Positions 44,275-53,945 of a stretch of 64,000 nt of DNA are shown here, piece by piece. The stretch comes from Tenuifilum thalassicum. GTDB lineage: Bacteria; Bacteroidota; Bacteroidia; Bacteroidales; Tenuifilaceae. Every line of letters starts with the position of its first letter. Position 1 is the first letter of the stretch. Where the stretch lies: the NCBI RefSeq assembly GCF_013265555.1, contig NZ_CP041345.1:620001-684000 (forward strand). Reading direction: 5' to 3'. The notes under the pieces were generated by a model. The model ran no database searches, was not told the DNA's origin, and worked only from the letters and a program-made list of their open reading frames with translations. The translations under genes were made by a program, and so were the position numbers.

Positions 44275-44282
44275 CAAAGTTA
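44275..44282 (-). promoter_or_regulatory. -7 element of the tricorn-like gene
   Basis: On the minus strand TAACTTTG, the same sequence as at rpmE2 and the GlmU-like gene, 31 bases before the ATG. No clear -33 element. Confidence 0.5.
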
Positions 44283-44402
44283 GAAATTATACCATTAGTT
44301 TTAAACGCGTAATAGTAGAATGTTATTTTTAGATTAAACAAATTTGATTGGTTTAATGTTGAGTCCTAAATTTTAATAATTTTGAAATAAAATTGATTTT
44401 AA

Positions 44403-45542
44403 ATGTTTTCGCTGAATAATACAGAGAAAGTTTTTGAGGATTGCAGTAACTTTAAGTTGTGGGCGAATAGTATTCTCCTTGGTGCATTATCGAAAAATAG
44501 GTTAGGTAAACTGATAGTGTTCGCTTTACGGTTTTTGCCAGCTTACTTTGGGAGGCATCTCATGAGCATGTTTTCCTGTGAAAGCGATTTTGATAGTCTT
44601 AAAAGGATAGTTGAATACAACCATCAAAATAGGGTTTCCAGCCTTGTGTTTCCTTTATGCAATTTGAGTGATAAATGCTGGGATAAAATTTTTGAGTTGG
44701 TAAAAAGTGATTATGTAGGCTTAAAATCGATACTTTTTGAAGTAGAGAACTATATCGATGAAAGAATTTTAAACCTGGTTTTAAAAGGGGGACTTCTTAA
44801 TACACATGATAAGGCCGATTATCAACTTTTTTTGGATAGGTTAGATAATTTGTGCTCTGTTGCTGAGGAAAGGGGAAAATCGGTTGTAATTTTTACTAAA
44901 AAGATTCATTTAGCCCCTTATGTCAAGAAGATGGCTGTTAGCCTAATGCAGAAATATAATAAAGAGAATGTAACTGTTTATTTTGTGTTTCAGCTATGTT
45001 TGGCTGGTGTTTTTGATGATATTGTTGAGCTTGTGCATTCATCGGTAAATGAAGATTTTAAACCTGGAATAGCCATAACAAAATTTTTTGTAGAGGATAA
45101 TAACAAAAAGGGAAATGATATGAATGGCGGTGTATGCCATTCATTCACGGCAACCAAAAGAACATATCGAGATGTAACAAAGTATTTGTTGAATAATATT
45201 GATAACCTATCATTAAAAGTTGTAAGCCATAATCCAAGCAACTTACTTTTTATTGTTTCATTAATGGATACGTTAGGAATAGGACCTACATCGCCAGATG
45301 TGGTTTTGGGTCAACGTTATGGTATGGCGCCACATATAAGCTATAATTTAGCTGCAAGTGGATTCAACTCTGAAATAATTATTCCCTTTGGAAAGACCAG
45401 AGATGTTTTAGCTCATTTGCAAAACTTGTATAGATTAGACCCTTCGCTTCCATTGATATTTGCTGAACTGAACTATGCTATTAGGTTAGAGCTGAAACGT
45501 AGAAAACTTGAAAATAAAAATAGTTTTGAAACTTCGATATAG
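44403..45542 (+). CDS. Diverged proline-dehydrogenase-fold protein
   Basis: 379 residues. The C-terminal third aligns by eye with proline dehydrogenase: VSHNPSN in place of ASHN, then GQRYGMAPHISYNLAASGFN and IIIPFGKTRDVLAHL, which match the QLYGMSDHL..LA..GYN and VPYGPVREVIPYL segments of the family. Key residues are changed, however: the RGAYxE motif is replaced by TKFFVEDNN, and the RR..EN motif that holds proline's carboxylate is absent after NLYRLDP. It may therefore bind another substrate or lack activity. It could be co-transcribed with the small membrane protein and dprA that follow. Confidence 0.6.
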   Translation: MFSLNNTEKVFEDCSNFKLWANSILLGALSKNRLGKLIVFALRFLPAYFGRHLMSMFSCESDFDSLKRIVEYNHQNRVSSLVFPLCNLSDKCWDKIFELVKSDYVGLKSILFEVENYIDERILNLVLKGGLLNTHDKADYQLFLDRLDNLCSVAEERGKSVVIFTKKIHLAPYVKKMAVSLMQKYNKENVTVYFVFQLCLAGVFDDIVELVHSSVNEDFKPGIAITKFFVEDNNKKGNDMNGGVCHSFTATKRTYRDVTKYLLNNIDNLSLKVVSHNPSNLLFIVSLMDTLGIGPTSPDVVLGQRYGMAPHISYNLAASGFNSEIIIPFGKTRDVLAHLQNLYRLDPSLPLIFAELNYAIRLELKRRKLENKNSFETSI

Positions 45543-45630
45543 ATTTTAAAAGTTGGTGTCTTTTAATGGTTTAATTTTATTTTGCGCATAACTTTATTTG
45601 CTTGAATTTAATAGTTTAAAATATATAAAC

Positions 45631-46107
45631 ATGAAAGTCGACAATCAGGATACTGTATATGGAATTCATTCACTGAAACTAGTGCTTGCTGTTGTGGTAA
45701 TTATTTTCATTGTACTTCTATATGTTACTAAACTGTCAGTTTTTTTTGAGGAGAAAATAGGTGTTTCGACAGGATGGCTAATTGCTATTATTGTTTTATT
45801 GTACCTGTTGTTTTTTGCCTACTTTATTTGGAAAGGAGCAGCATACCTTTCGTACATCGACGATGGGAATAAAATAGTGATTCGAACATTCAAGTTAGCA
45901 CCATGGGGCGGGAAAAAGATTTCGATGGAAATTCCATTTGATAAGTTCTACAAGTATGAAATAGTTGGAAAATGGCCCAAAAAAGAGTTAGTTCTTTACG
46001 TTAAAAAAGGGAATCAGATACTTAGATATCCTCCAATTTCAGTAAGTTCGTTAACCAACGAGCAGTTCCAACAAATTAAAAAGTCATTAGATAGCCTATC
46101 TCGATAA
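45631..46107 (+). CDS. Small membrane protein of unknown function
   Basis: 158 residues from ATG at 45631. Two membrane segments (about 15-36 and 47-70) are followed by a soluble, lysine-rich beta-like domain, probably cytoplasmic. I do not recognise a family. It ends four bases before dprA and is probably in the same transcript. Confidence 0.7.
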   Translation: MKVDNQDTVYGIHSLKLVLAVVVIIFIVLLYVTKLSVFFEEKIGVSTGWLIAIIVLLYLLFFAYFIWKGAAYLSYIDDGNKIVIRTFKLAPWGGKKISMEIPFDKFYKYEIVGKWPKKELVLYVKKGNQILRYPPISVSSLTNEQFQQIKKSLDSLSR

Positions 46108-46111
46108 ATCT

Positions 46112-47236
46112 ATGGCTGATAATGAGTTGTTGTATCGGATTGCAATTGAGCTTATTCCCAAGGTAGGAAGTATTACTGCCAAGCGGTTAATTGCGTATTG
46201 TGGTAGCGCTGAGGCTGTTTTTAAGCAGAATAAGGCTGCTCTGCTCAAGATTCCTGGCGTAGGAGCATCAGTGGCAACCGAAATAGTAAATCAAGCTGTA
46301 TTACATTTAGCCGATAAAGAGTTGTTGTTTATAGAGCGTTACAATATACGTCCGCTTTACTTTGCAGATTCCGATTATCCTGAACGCCTCAAGCAATGTG
46401 AGGATGGACCAGTAATGCTGTATGTAAAAAGCAACTCAGATATCAATTTTAATTCCGATAAAATAGTAAGTGTAGTTGGAACCCGGAGAGCAACTGATTA
46501 TGGGAAGGATGTTTGCAATTCTATTGTCTCAGGATTAGCAGCGAAAGGGTTTAAACCAATAATTGTGAGCGGCTTGGCATACGGTATTGATGTTACAGCT
46601 CATAAGGCTGCATTAGAGAATGGTTTACCTACAATTGCAGTTTTAGGGCATGGCCTTGATACTATTTACCCAATCTCACATCGAAATATAGCTCGTGAAA
46701 TAGTTGAAAATGGTGCGCTTGTTACCGATTTCATTTCAGAAACACCATTCGATCGTACAAACTTTTTACGCCGTAATAGGATTATAGCAGGCCTAGCAGA
46801 TGCTACCATAGTTGTAGAAAGCGCCGAAGAGGGTGGGGCACTCGTTACAGCCGATATTGCAAACTCATACAATAGAGAGGTTTTTGCTGTGCCTGGAAAG
46901 GTAAATTCAAAATTCTCAAAAGGATGTCATAGCCTGATAAAGCAAAACAAGGCAGCCCTAATTGAAGATGCCGACGACCTTACTTTTATGCTCGGGTGGT
47001 CTTTAGATAGGGTAGCAGATAAGAAAATTCAACAGTATTCCATAAACTTTGAGCAATTTTCTGAAGATGAGAAAAAAATCCTTAACTTTCTCAAAACAAA
47101 TGGCGAGCAGACAGTTGATTTAATTGCTGTTGGAACAGGGTTGGCCGTTTCTAAAGTGTTGTCGCTTTTATTAGGTTTAGAGTTTAGTGGTGTTGTTAAG
47201 AGTAAACCTGGAAAGGTTTTTTGTGCAAATGTTTAG
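46112..47236 (+). CDS. dprA: DNA processing protein DprA
   Basis: 374 residues. An N-terminal helix-hairpin-helix segment (KIPGVGASVATEI) precedes the Rossmann-like core with VVGTRRATDYG, IIVSGLAYGIDVTAHKAAL and VLGHGLDTIYPISHR, and a C-terminal winged-helix (DprA_WH) domain. DprA loads RecA onto incoming single-stranded DNA in transformation. No competence genes are adjacent, as is usual. The end overlaps codons upstream of the yihY start but not the start itself. Confidence 0.95.
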   Translation: MADNELLYRIAIELIPKVGSITAKRLIAYCGSAEAVFKQNKAALLKIPGVGASVATEIVNQAVLHLADKELLFIERYNIRPLYFADSDYPERLKQCEDGPVMLYVKSNSDINFNSDKIVSVVGTRRATDYGKDVCNSIVSGLAAKGFKPIIVSGLAYGIDVTAHKAALENGLPTIAVLGHGLDTIYPISHRNIAREIVENGALVTDFISETPFDRTNFLRRNRIIAGLADATIVVESAEEGGALVTADIANSYNREVFAVPGKVNSKFSKGCHSLIKQNKAALIEDADDLTFMLGWSLDRVADKKIQQYSINFEQFSEDEKKILNFLKTNGEQTVDLIAVGTGLAVSKVLSLLLGLEFSGVVKSKPGKVFCANV

Positions 47237-47241
47237 AAAGC

Positions 47242-48591
47242 ATGGCAAAAAAAGTCAAAAAGAATAGAATAGTAACATGGATTCATAAGGCTGAGCGCTT
47301 TATTACGCATGACCTTTGGAGCATTCATCTTGAAGATTTGCCACCCCGGCTACGGTGGGTTTTTAAGTATCTTAGGGTATTTATGCTTGCATTAAAGGGG
47401 TTTACTGAGGATAGGGTTATGGTTAAGGCTTCGGCGCTAACCTATTACACTCTCATGTCAATTGTTCCAATTTTTGCTATGGCTTTTGGAATTGCAAAAG
47501 GTTTTGGTTTGGAGAAGTATTTAGAAGAACAGATTAAAACACAATTTCAAGGCCAGGAAGAGGTGATGACCCGTGTAATAGATTTTGCAAACTCATTGCT
47601 AGCCAGAACAGGAGGAGGAATTATTGCAGGGATCGGTATCGTTGTGCTATTCTGGTCGGTTATAAAGGTACTATCGAGTATAGAGCATGCTTTTAACGAT
47701 ATATGGCAAATAGAGAAACCAAGAACCTGGTTGCGCAAGTTTACCGATTACCTAACCCTAATGCTAATTGCGCCTGTCTTATTAATATCATCGAGTAGTA
47801 TGCACATATATTTGGCTACCCAGGTTACTTCATTTGCTCAGGACTATGAGATGATTAGCTACATAAGTCCCGTGATTTTTAAACTTCTACAACTCCTGCC
47901 TTATGTGCTGATTTGGATATTATTTAGCGTGATTTTTATAGCTATTCCTAATACTAAAGTTTCTTATCCTTCAGGGATTATAGCTGGTGTAATTTCTGGT
48001 TCGGGCTTTGTAATTGTGCAATGGTTATATATAACCCTTCAGATTGGCGTTTCTAGGTATAATGCCATTTATGGTAGCTTCGCAGCATTGCCACTCTTTT
48101 TGATTTGGTTGCAAACAAGCTGGCAGATAGTTCTTTTTGGAGCAGAAATTTCATTTGCCTATCAGAACGTTGACATGTACGAATTTGAAAAGGAAACAAC
48201 CCATATTAGCCATAGAAACTGGATTAGCTTGGCAGTTTTGGTGCTTAGCACCATTGTGAAGCGTTTTGTTCAGGGCGAAAAACCGCTTACATCGTTAGAG
48301 CTATCTAGGGGCTTAAAACTACCTCAGCGATTAACGCGCAACCTTTTAGATACCATGGTCGATTGTGGCTTGCTAAACGAGGTGGTAACTTCTGAATCAA
48401 AAAATCCCGCATACCAACCCGCACGTCATATCGACCAGTTAACCTTAGCCTTTGTTGAGGACAAACTTGAAACACATGGGTTTGTTATTGAACCCAATAC
48501 CGACGAAATGGCTAAAGTTAAGAAGGTGTATGAGGGTTTGGCTGCCAAGTATTCCGAACTTACCTCTGAGGTTCTTTTAAAGAACTTGTAA
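47242..48591 (+). CDS. YihY/virulence factor BrkB family membrane protein
   Basis: 449 residues from ATG at 47242, five bases after the dprA stop. Six membrane segments between about 55 and 310 carry the family motifs ALTYYTLMSIVPIFAMAFG and FGAEISFAY. A C-terminal soluble extension of about 130 residues looks like a winged helix (LELSRGLKLPQRLTRNLLDTMVDCGLL), a common addition in Bacteroidota. The old name ribonuclease BN is not supported for this family. The stop abuts the stop of the convergent nitroreductase gene. Confidence 0.9.
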   Translation: MAKKVKKNRIVTWIHKAERFITHDLWSIHLEDLPPRLRWVFKYLRVFMLALKGFTEDRVMVKASALTYYTLMSIVPIFAMAFGIAKGFGLEKYLEEQIKTQFQGQEEVMTRVIDFANSLLARTGGGIIAGIGIVVLFWSVIKVLSSIEHAFNDIWQIEKPRTWLRKFTDYLTLMLIAPVLLISSSSMHIYLATQVTSFAQDYEMISYISPVIFKLLQLLPYVLIWILFSVIFIAIPNTKVSYPSGIIAGVISGSGFVIVQWLYITLQIGVSRYNAIYGSFAALPLFLIWLQTSWQIVLFGAEISFAYQNVDMYEFEKETTHISHRNWISLAVLVLSTIVKRFVQGEKPLTSLELSRGLKLPQRLTRNLLDTMVDCGLLNEVVTSESKNPAYQPARHIDQLTLAFVEDKLETHGFVIEPNTDEMAKVKKVYEGLAAKYSELTSEVLLKNL

Positions 48592-49128
48592 CTACCACTT
48601 TTGCCAGTGAATGTTTTCAGTAGTAAACTTATCTTTTGGATGATGTTCGCCCTTTGGGTAGCCAACAGGTATTACGTTTAATGGTATAATGTGATCGGGC
48701 AGGTGTAAAGTATCCTTAACAACCTTAACCCGCTCATCTCGAGGATAAACACCAGTCCATACCGTTCCAAGGCCCATGGCTTCAGCAGCAAGAAGTATGT
48801 TTTGAGTTGCAGCTGAGCAGTCTTGCACCCAATACCCCTGCGGGCTATCGCCCGATTTTGACAGATCGCCACAAACCACGATAGCTGCAGGTGCTTCAAA
48901 AAGCATTTTTGCATAAGGTAAACCTTCGGCAAGTGCATCTAGAACGCTTCTTTCAGTTATGATAATAAAGGCCCAAGGTTGAAGATTACGCGCCGATGGA
49001 GCAGCCATCCCGGCACGTGCAAGCTCTTCAAGCAGCTCATTGCTAACTGGTTCTCCTGTAAAATTGCGAACGCTTTTCCGAGATAAAATATTATCCAAAG
49101 TTTTTCCTGGTTTTTTACTTGTATTCAT
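48592..49128 (-). CDS. Nitroreductase family protein
   Basis: 178 residues. SRKSVRNFTGEPV (about 16-28) and APSARNLQPWAFIII (about 43-57) are the FMN-binding segments of the NfsA/NfnB family; YWVQDCSAATQNILLAAEAMGLGTVW is the dimer and flavin-contacting helix. It would reduce quinones or nitro compounds with NAD(P)H. It ends exactly at the YihY stop, with no intergenic base between the two convergent genes. It is short but complete. Confidence 0.92.
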   Translation of the reverse strand: MNTSKKPGKTLDNILSRKSVRNFTGEPVSNELLEELARAGMAAPSARNLQPWAFIIITERSVLDALAEGLPYAKMLFEAPAAIVVCGDLSKSGDSPQGYWVQDCSAATQNILLAAEAMGLGTVWTGVYPRDERVKVVKDTLHLPDHIIPLNVIPVGYPKGEHHPKDKFTTENIHWQKW

Positions 49129-49158
49129 AGCTGAAGTTTGTTAAGATTAACACTAAAC

Positions 49159-50178
49159 TTAATTTTTCCCTGCCATTTGCCCACATGCTGCTCCTACCTC
49201 ATTCCCCTTTGACTGGCGTATAGTCCAGAGCACTCCGTACTGATTAAGTAAACGTGTGAAGTTATTTAGCTCTTCGGATGTGGGCTGGCTGTAATTTGCT
49301 GCGGAATGCTCATTCCAAGGGATGATGTTTATGTGGTATTTTAGCCCTTTCAGGAGTTCTGCTATTGCTTTTGCATGTTCATGGCTTAAGTTAACTCCCC
49401 CTAACGCTACATATTCAAACGATAATCGCAGCGGTTTCCCAATTGGATAACGTTTTAAAAGTGCCACCATATCATTAATGGGGTTTTTGTGCTCAGAAGG
49501 CAGCAGCTGGGCTCTTTCGTCCGGAAATGGGGAGTGGAGGCTTATGGCTAGATTACACTTAAGTTCCTTTAAGAACCTTTCCAAACCGTTGAGTATTCCA
49601 ACGGTTGAAAGCGTAATGTTTGATTTACCTAATGCAGCTCCCCAATCAGCTGTGAAAATGTCTAGGGCTTTGGTAACCTCATCGTAATTATCGAACGGTT
49701 CGCCCATTCCCATTAACACTATTCGGTTTACCAACTTTCGTTCTGGAATGGCAAGTAGCTGCTCAACAATTCGGCCTGCACTTAGGTTCCCTCTAAAGCC
49801 AATACTTCCGGTCATGCAGAACTTGCAGCCCATTCGGCAGCCTGCCTGTGTGGATACGCAAAGTGTTTTGCGTTTCCCATTATCCATAAATATCGATTCG
49901 TAGTTTTGACCCTCAGCATTAGTGAAAAGGTAACGTACTGATCCATCTGCCCCTGGAAAGCGTTTGAATGCTATATCAGACAATATATCTCCATTTAAGG
50001 CAATTATTTCATTAACTATCCTTTTAGGAATATCGTTAATTTCGTTAAGCGATTTTACTTGCTTGCGATAGATCCATCGAGAAATTTTGTTGCCATAGGA
50101 ACCATTAAAACCTGCTGAGATTAGTAAATCAGTAATCTCATCAATATTAAGCCCGATTAGGTTTGTGCTCCGTTGCAT
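49159..50178 (-). CDS. rlmN: Dual-specificity RNA methyltransferase RlmN
   Basis: 339 residues, a radical SAM enzyme with the cluster motif CRMGCKFC (CxxxCxxC) near residue 115 and the conserved second catalytic cysteine near the end in GAACGQM. It methylates C2 of A2503 in 23S rRNA and A37 of some tRNAs. Length is normal. It is followed 30 bases later by the nitroreductase gene on the same strand. Confidence 0.97.
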   Translation of the reverse strand: MQRSTNLIGLNIDEITDLLISAGFNGSYGNKISRWIYRKQVKSLNEINDIPKRIVNEIIALNGDILSDIAFKRFPGADGSVRYLFTNAEGQNYESIFMDNGKRKTLCVSTQAGCRMGCKFCMTGSIGFRGNLSAGRIVEQLLAIPERKLVNRIVLMGMGEPFDNYDEVTKALDIFTADWGAALGKSNITLSTVGILNGLERFLKELKCNLAISLHSPFPDERAQLLPSEHKNPINDMVALLKRYPIGKPLRLSFEYVALGGVNLSHEHAKAIAELLKGLKYHINIIPWNEHSAANYSQPTSEELNNFTRLLNQYGVLWTIRQSKGNEVGAACGQMAGKN

Positions 50179-50534
50179 TACATAACTTTAGTTAGTGCAA
50201 ATTTAAGATTCAATGTTGAAAAAAGATAATTCAGTACCAGAGTAATAAAGAGAGGTTTTTTTGATAGAGCAGGTTTATCGTCATAGCTGCCATAGGATTA
50301 CAGGCTCACATTGCTTTGCAAGGAGGCGTAGATATTACAACCAATTATTTTAGGAATACTTTTAGTAATGGATAGAACTTCTGCTAAAAGTAAAATAATC
50401 TAAATGTCATTAGTGTTTAAGTTGTTGGTTTACAAAACCTTTAAAGTGTTTGATTTAATGTAATGATAACCAGCAATGAAGTTTTTAAAAATATGATTTA
50501 GCGTTTTTCTATAGCTTTTTGGGGTTTATTCTAA
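50179..50534. other. Intergenic region, nothing recognised
   Basis: 355 bases between rlmN and the terminator of the T9SS-sorted protein gene. A short plus-strand stretch near 50300-50380 reads like coding sequence (ALQGGVDITTNYF) but is closed on both sides, so it may be a remnant. No RNA gene was seen. Confidence 0.4.
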
Positions 50535-50571
50535 ATCACTAGTGTCAGGTAATAAACCTGACACTAGTGAT
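50535..50571 (-). terminator. 16-bp perfect hairpin after the T9SS-sorted protein gene
   Basis: ATCACTAGTGTCAGGT, five-base loop, and its exact reverse complement. On the minus strand it begins eight bases past the stop codon and is followed by TTTAGAAT, only a weak T run. It is either the terminator of the minus-strand gene or a DNA- or protein-binding palindrome. Confidence 0.6.
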
Positions 50572-50578
50572 AAATAAA

Positions 50579-52248
50579 TCAGTTTCTGATGATTATTTTT
50601 CTGGTTTCAACAATTTGGTTGAGCGTGTTTATAAAACTTAGCAAGTAGGTGCCTGGCGGTAAAGAGGATATGTTTATTTCAACCACATCGGAATATAGGG
50701 GTTGTCTACTAAATTCGTTGCCTATCATGTTTGATAGTGCTACAGTGTATCCCGATAGGTCGGCATCAGACGGTATTTTGATAAAAATCCTGTCTTTTGC
50801 TGGATTAGGATAAACTCTAATATTACCAGTTACATTTGGATTATCTATTAGTGTTTGGATGTCAATTAACAAGGTATCGGTAACTGTAATGTAAGTGGTA
50901 TCGGTTACTGTAATTTTAGTAGTATCGTAAACTTGTATATGGGTGGTATCGTTTATTGTAATTTTAGTAGTATCGTAAACTTGTATATGGGTGGTATCGT
51001 TTATTGTAATTTTAGTAGTATCGTAAATTTGTATATGAGTGGTATCGTTTATTGTAATTTTAGTAGTATCATAAACTTGTATATTGGTGGTATCGTTTAT
51101 GGTAATTGTATCATTTATAGGCAAAATTGAAATAACAGGCGACGCGATTTTTTCTATTCTGTCTGAATTAATAAAAAAGCTATCTATCTTAATATCTGTT
51201 GAAAGGCGTTCGTTCGTTTTAAACTTTAAATTTATAAGAGAACTATCACAAGGTGTAGCCCTATTCGCTTTGTAGTTTACGTGTATTAGTCCTTTTACAG
51301 GTTCGTTTACACTCACTGTATCTTTTTCAATCAATAATTTTTCATTCAGCTCATACCCTTCAAAAAATGTATTTAGTGTATCGTAAGTTGCTGTAAAAGA
51401 AAAAGAATTAAGATAATAGTTAAAATCTTTTCCGTAAGGTTCTATAGAAGAACCGGGCCTAACATTTAGGTTAATGATATTAGACGTTCGATTAAAAGTA
51501 CCTGGCAGGTAAATTTTGTAACGATATGTCTGATACAATAATTTTATCTCTTTTGGAGTTAAAACTCGGTTGTGTATACGGAATTCATCTATTATATAAG
51601 GAATCCAGCCTTTATAATCTGAATGTCCAATTACTATTCCTCCCCAATGATAACTGGGGTAGGTAAAAGCTGAGGTATTTAGTAGGTCTATATTTGTTGT
51701 TTTTTTAGCTTTAAGCTCCCCATTGACATATAACCGAAGTGTCCTATTCTCTATAGTCCCAACAACATGATACCAAGTGCATGTATCTATTTTATCTGGT
51801 GAATCGATACGGTCTCCTCCCCAACCTACATCTCTAACACCAAACGCAAACTTTTTTTAACAATTAGTATCTTTGGCCATCCATAATCATTTGCATCAGA
51901 GTATATAACATGGGGATTATCATCGTTAAGCTTCGGAATATTTACCCAAAAGGAAATTGTCATTTTCCGATTTTTGTTAAAATGACTTAGCGTTCGATTC
52001 GATACTCTGATATAATTTGAATCCCCATCGAGATATAATGCAGAGGAGGGTACACCAAAATAGTTGGGGACAAACTCGCTCTTTGTGATATATTTAAAAT
52101 TCCCATGACCTGATTCGTCGTAAACTGTGTCGTTCATTGAGTAATATAGAACTAATGCGTTATCGAGCTGAGTTTGCGACCTGCAGATATTGATAAACAC
52201 AGGTAGAAACATAAACATTATTACAACACTAAATCGCCTCATAAACAT
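50579..52248 (-). pseudogene. LamG-domain surface protein with T9SS sorting domain, frameshifted
   Basis: Two frames together encode one protein of about 556 residues. The first (52248 to 51826) has a signal peptide and the first half of a LamG/concanavalin-like domain (ALVLYYSMNDTVYDESGHGN). The second supplies the rest of the domain (WYHVVGTIENRTLRLYVNGE, IDEFRIHNRVLTPKEIKLL), a middle domain, 16-residue repeats of the type ITINDTTHIQVYDTTK, and a C-terminal type A T9SS sorting domain (RVYPNPAKDRIFIKI, SLPPGTYLLSF). The break is at a run of seven A (T at 51852-51858 on the plus strand); one more A restores the frame. It may be a true mutation, a phase-variable tract, transcriptional slippage or a sequencing error. 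Confidence 0.8.
50880..51115 (-). repeat. 48-bp tandem repeats within the T9SS-sorted protein
   Basis: About four and a half copies of a 48-base unit, nearly identical, encoding 16-residue repeats (ITINDTTHIQVYDTTK with small variations). They lie between the structured region and the sorting domain and form a Thr/Asp-rich spacer. Copy number is likely to vary between strains. Confidence 0.9.
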
Positions 52249-53063
52249 TTTTTTAGGTTAATAATTGAATTGATTTGATAATTTACTTATACAAAGTTAG
52301 AACCTCTATATTGTATAGGATTTAAATGTTGCTTCAATTTTTTGCACTATTGTTTCATTCTATAAAAACTTTGTGTTGTTTATCGTAAAGGAAGGCAATC
52401 TATTCCATTTTAAAAGATATTCATACAGTTTTTAACCCTAAAATTTTAGTGAACATCTCAACAACAAACCCTGCCAACTTTAATATCCATAACAAGTTCA
52501 ACAGGTACAATACAACACAGTATTGCTTCATTGATAACATTTGGGTTTAAGTATTATCCAATATGACTGTAATCTTATTTTAGACAGAAGGTAAAAGTTA
52601 ATAAAACCTTTAACTCTTTTAGCCGAAGTTTCTATTTGAAAAGCATTCTAGGTTACTTATTGGAACCCTGCATGATATAACCTTTACTGGCCCAAAGATG
52701 ATTTTTACTAATTTTGGTGACTTAAAATTCTGATATGCAATCAAATGGCTAATTATCCTTATTCTAGGTTAAAGAAATAAGGTCGTGGTTATAGCTGCCG
52801 AAAAATAGTTCTTATAACAATTTAGTATGAAAGCAAATTCAAAAAACGCCTTTTGTCATAAACCTTTCCTATTAGATGCTCTTTACTGTTTGCATTAGTT
52901 TGATAAGAAATTAGTTTCTATTCGCGTAAAAATGAGTTTTTTTTGGGGTGGGGTAGAACCCTTTTACTACAAAATCATGAGGCTATATTTTATACAGGTT
53001 TTTAGCTTTTTTAGAGGAAAATAGAGAATATGCGGGTAAAAAACGTTGATAATTTCTTAAAAT
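52249..53063. other. Long AT-rich intergenic region
   Basis: About 815 bases between the T9SS-sorted protein and DUF4249 genes. Apart from the promoter element near 52292 I found no open frame with coding character, no RNA gene and no clear repeat. It may contain the remains of a lost gene. Confidence 0.45.
52292..52299 (-). promoter_or_regulatory. -7 element of the T9SS-sorted protein gene
   Basis: On the minus strand TAACTTTG, a full -7 match, 43 bases before the start codon at 52248. The -33 region is unclear. Confidence 0.5.
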
Positions 53064-53918
53064 TTAGTTTGAGTTGTTTGTAGCGTTTATTACTACTACT
53101 TTTCTTTTGCTTGTTGAAAATGCACCAAAAAAGCCATAACCATTATCGACATTTGAAATAACTGGGGAAGGATGGGGTACAAATGGGTCATTAAATGAGT
53201 CTTCCAAATCAGTTATTGATTCTAAAAAGTTATAAAAACAAGGTGATAGTTGATGTAAATAGATTTCTACACTATCGGACCACTTATAGGCTTCAATTTG
53301 CCAAAAATATTTTTCACCATCAAAAGAGATGTCAGATAGATTACCCTGATTAAAAAGATCTTTATTTAACGCTTCTCCATTATAAAACTCCTTTGCTGTA
53401 ATGCTATAATAGTTGTGAACCTCCTTAAAATCGTTAAATGCAACAAGAATTAGAAGTTTAGATTGGTATTCATTTAGTGTATCAATAAATACAGAATCAA
53501 TTGTAGGTATAGCTGGGAGTGTTTCTTTATGTGTTAAGGCTTCGGGAAAGTTATCGCTATTAATTTTTAACCAATAATTCTTGCCACGCTTTGGACTAAA
53601 ACCTGTTGGCCTGATAAATATTGAATCATTTATTTTTTCCAATTGGCCTATCAGTACATCATCTTCATAAAGTTTTGCTTCTAAGCCTTTAACTTCTATA
53701 CTGTTTTTTGTTAGCGGATGCTTTAAACTGTTTATTTCGACAACTAATGTATCAGCAGAGAAAAACCCATGAACTACTAGCTTGTTAATATCAACATTGT
53801 AATAAAAATCCCAATCCTTAGAAAACTCGCAGCTGGCAATCAACCCTGAAAATAATATGATTATTACCCAGTTTGTTTTCCTTTTTATAAGTGTGCTGAA
53901 TAATGTGATCATAGCCAT
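53064..53918 (-). CDS. DUF4249 family lipoprotein
   Basis: 284 residues with a lipoprotein signal (IASC, C30, after a rather long N-terminus; the second ATG six bases in is possible). The DUF4249 landmark NVDNGYGFFGAFS lies near the end, and beta-sandwich-like segments precede it. In Bacteroidota DUF4249 proteins are encoded beside a TonB-dependent receptor with a carboxypeptidase-like N-terminal domain, exactly as here (27 bases downstream of it). They are thought to act as the receptor's surface or periplasmic partner. The ligand is unknown. Confidence 0.85.
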   Translation of the reverse strand: MAMITLFSTLIKRKTNWVIIILFSGLIASCEFSKDWDFYYNVDINKLVVHGFFSADTLVVEINSLKHPLTKNSIEVKGLEAKLYEDDVLIGQLEKINDSIFIRPTGFSPKRGKNYWLKINSDNFPEALTHKETLPAIPTIDSVFIDTLNEYQSKLLILVAFNDFKEVHNYYSITAKEFYNGEALNKDLFNQGNLSDISFDGEKYFWQIEAYKWSDSVEIYLHQLSPCFYNFLESITDLEDSFNDPFVPHPSPVISNVDNGYGFFGAFSTSKRKVVVINATNNSN

Positions 53919-53945
53919 GCGTTTAAATTGATTTAGTAAAGCAGT

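Noticed and set aside
50880-51115. CRISPR array
   Set aside because: The units are contiguous, in frame and coding, with no spacers.
51826-51865. Programmed -1 ribosomal frameshift at the A7 tract
   Set aside because: The run is not positioned as an X XXY YYZ heptamer in the upstream frame, so tandem slippage would mispair. Transcriptional slippage, phase variation or simple mutation fit better.
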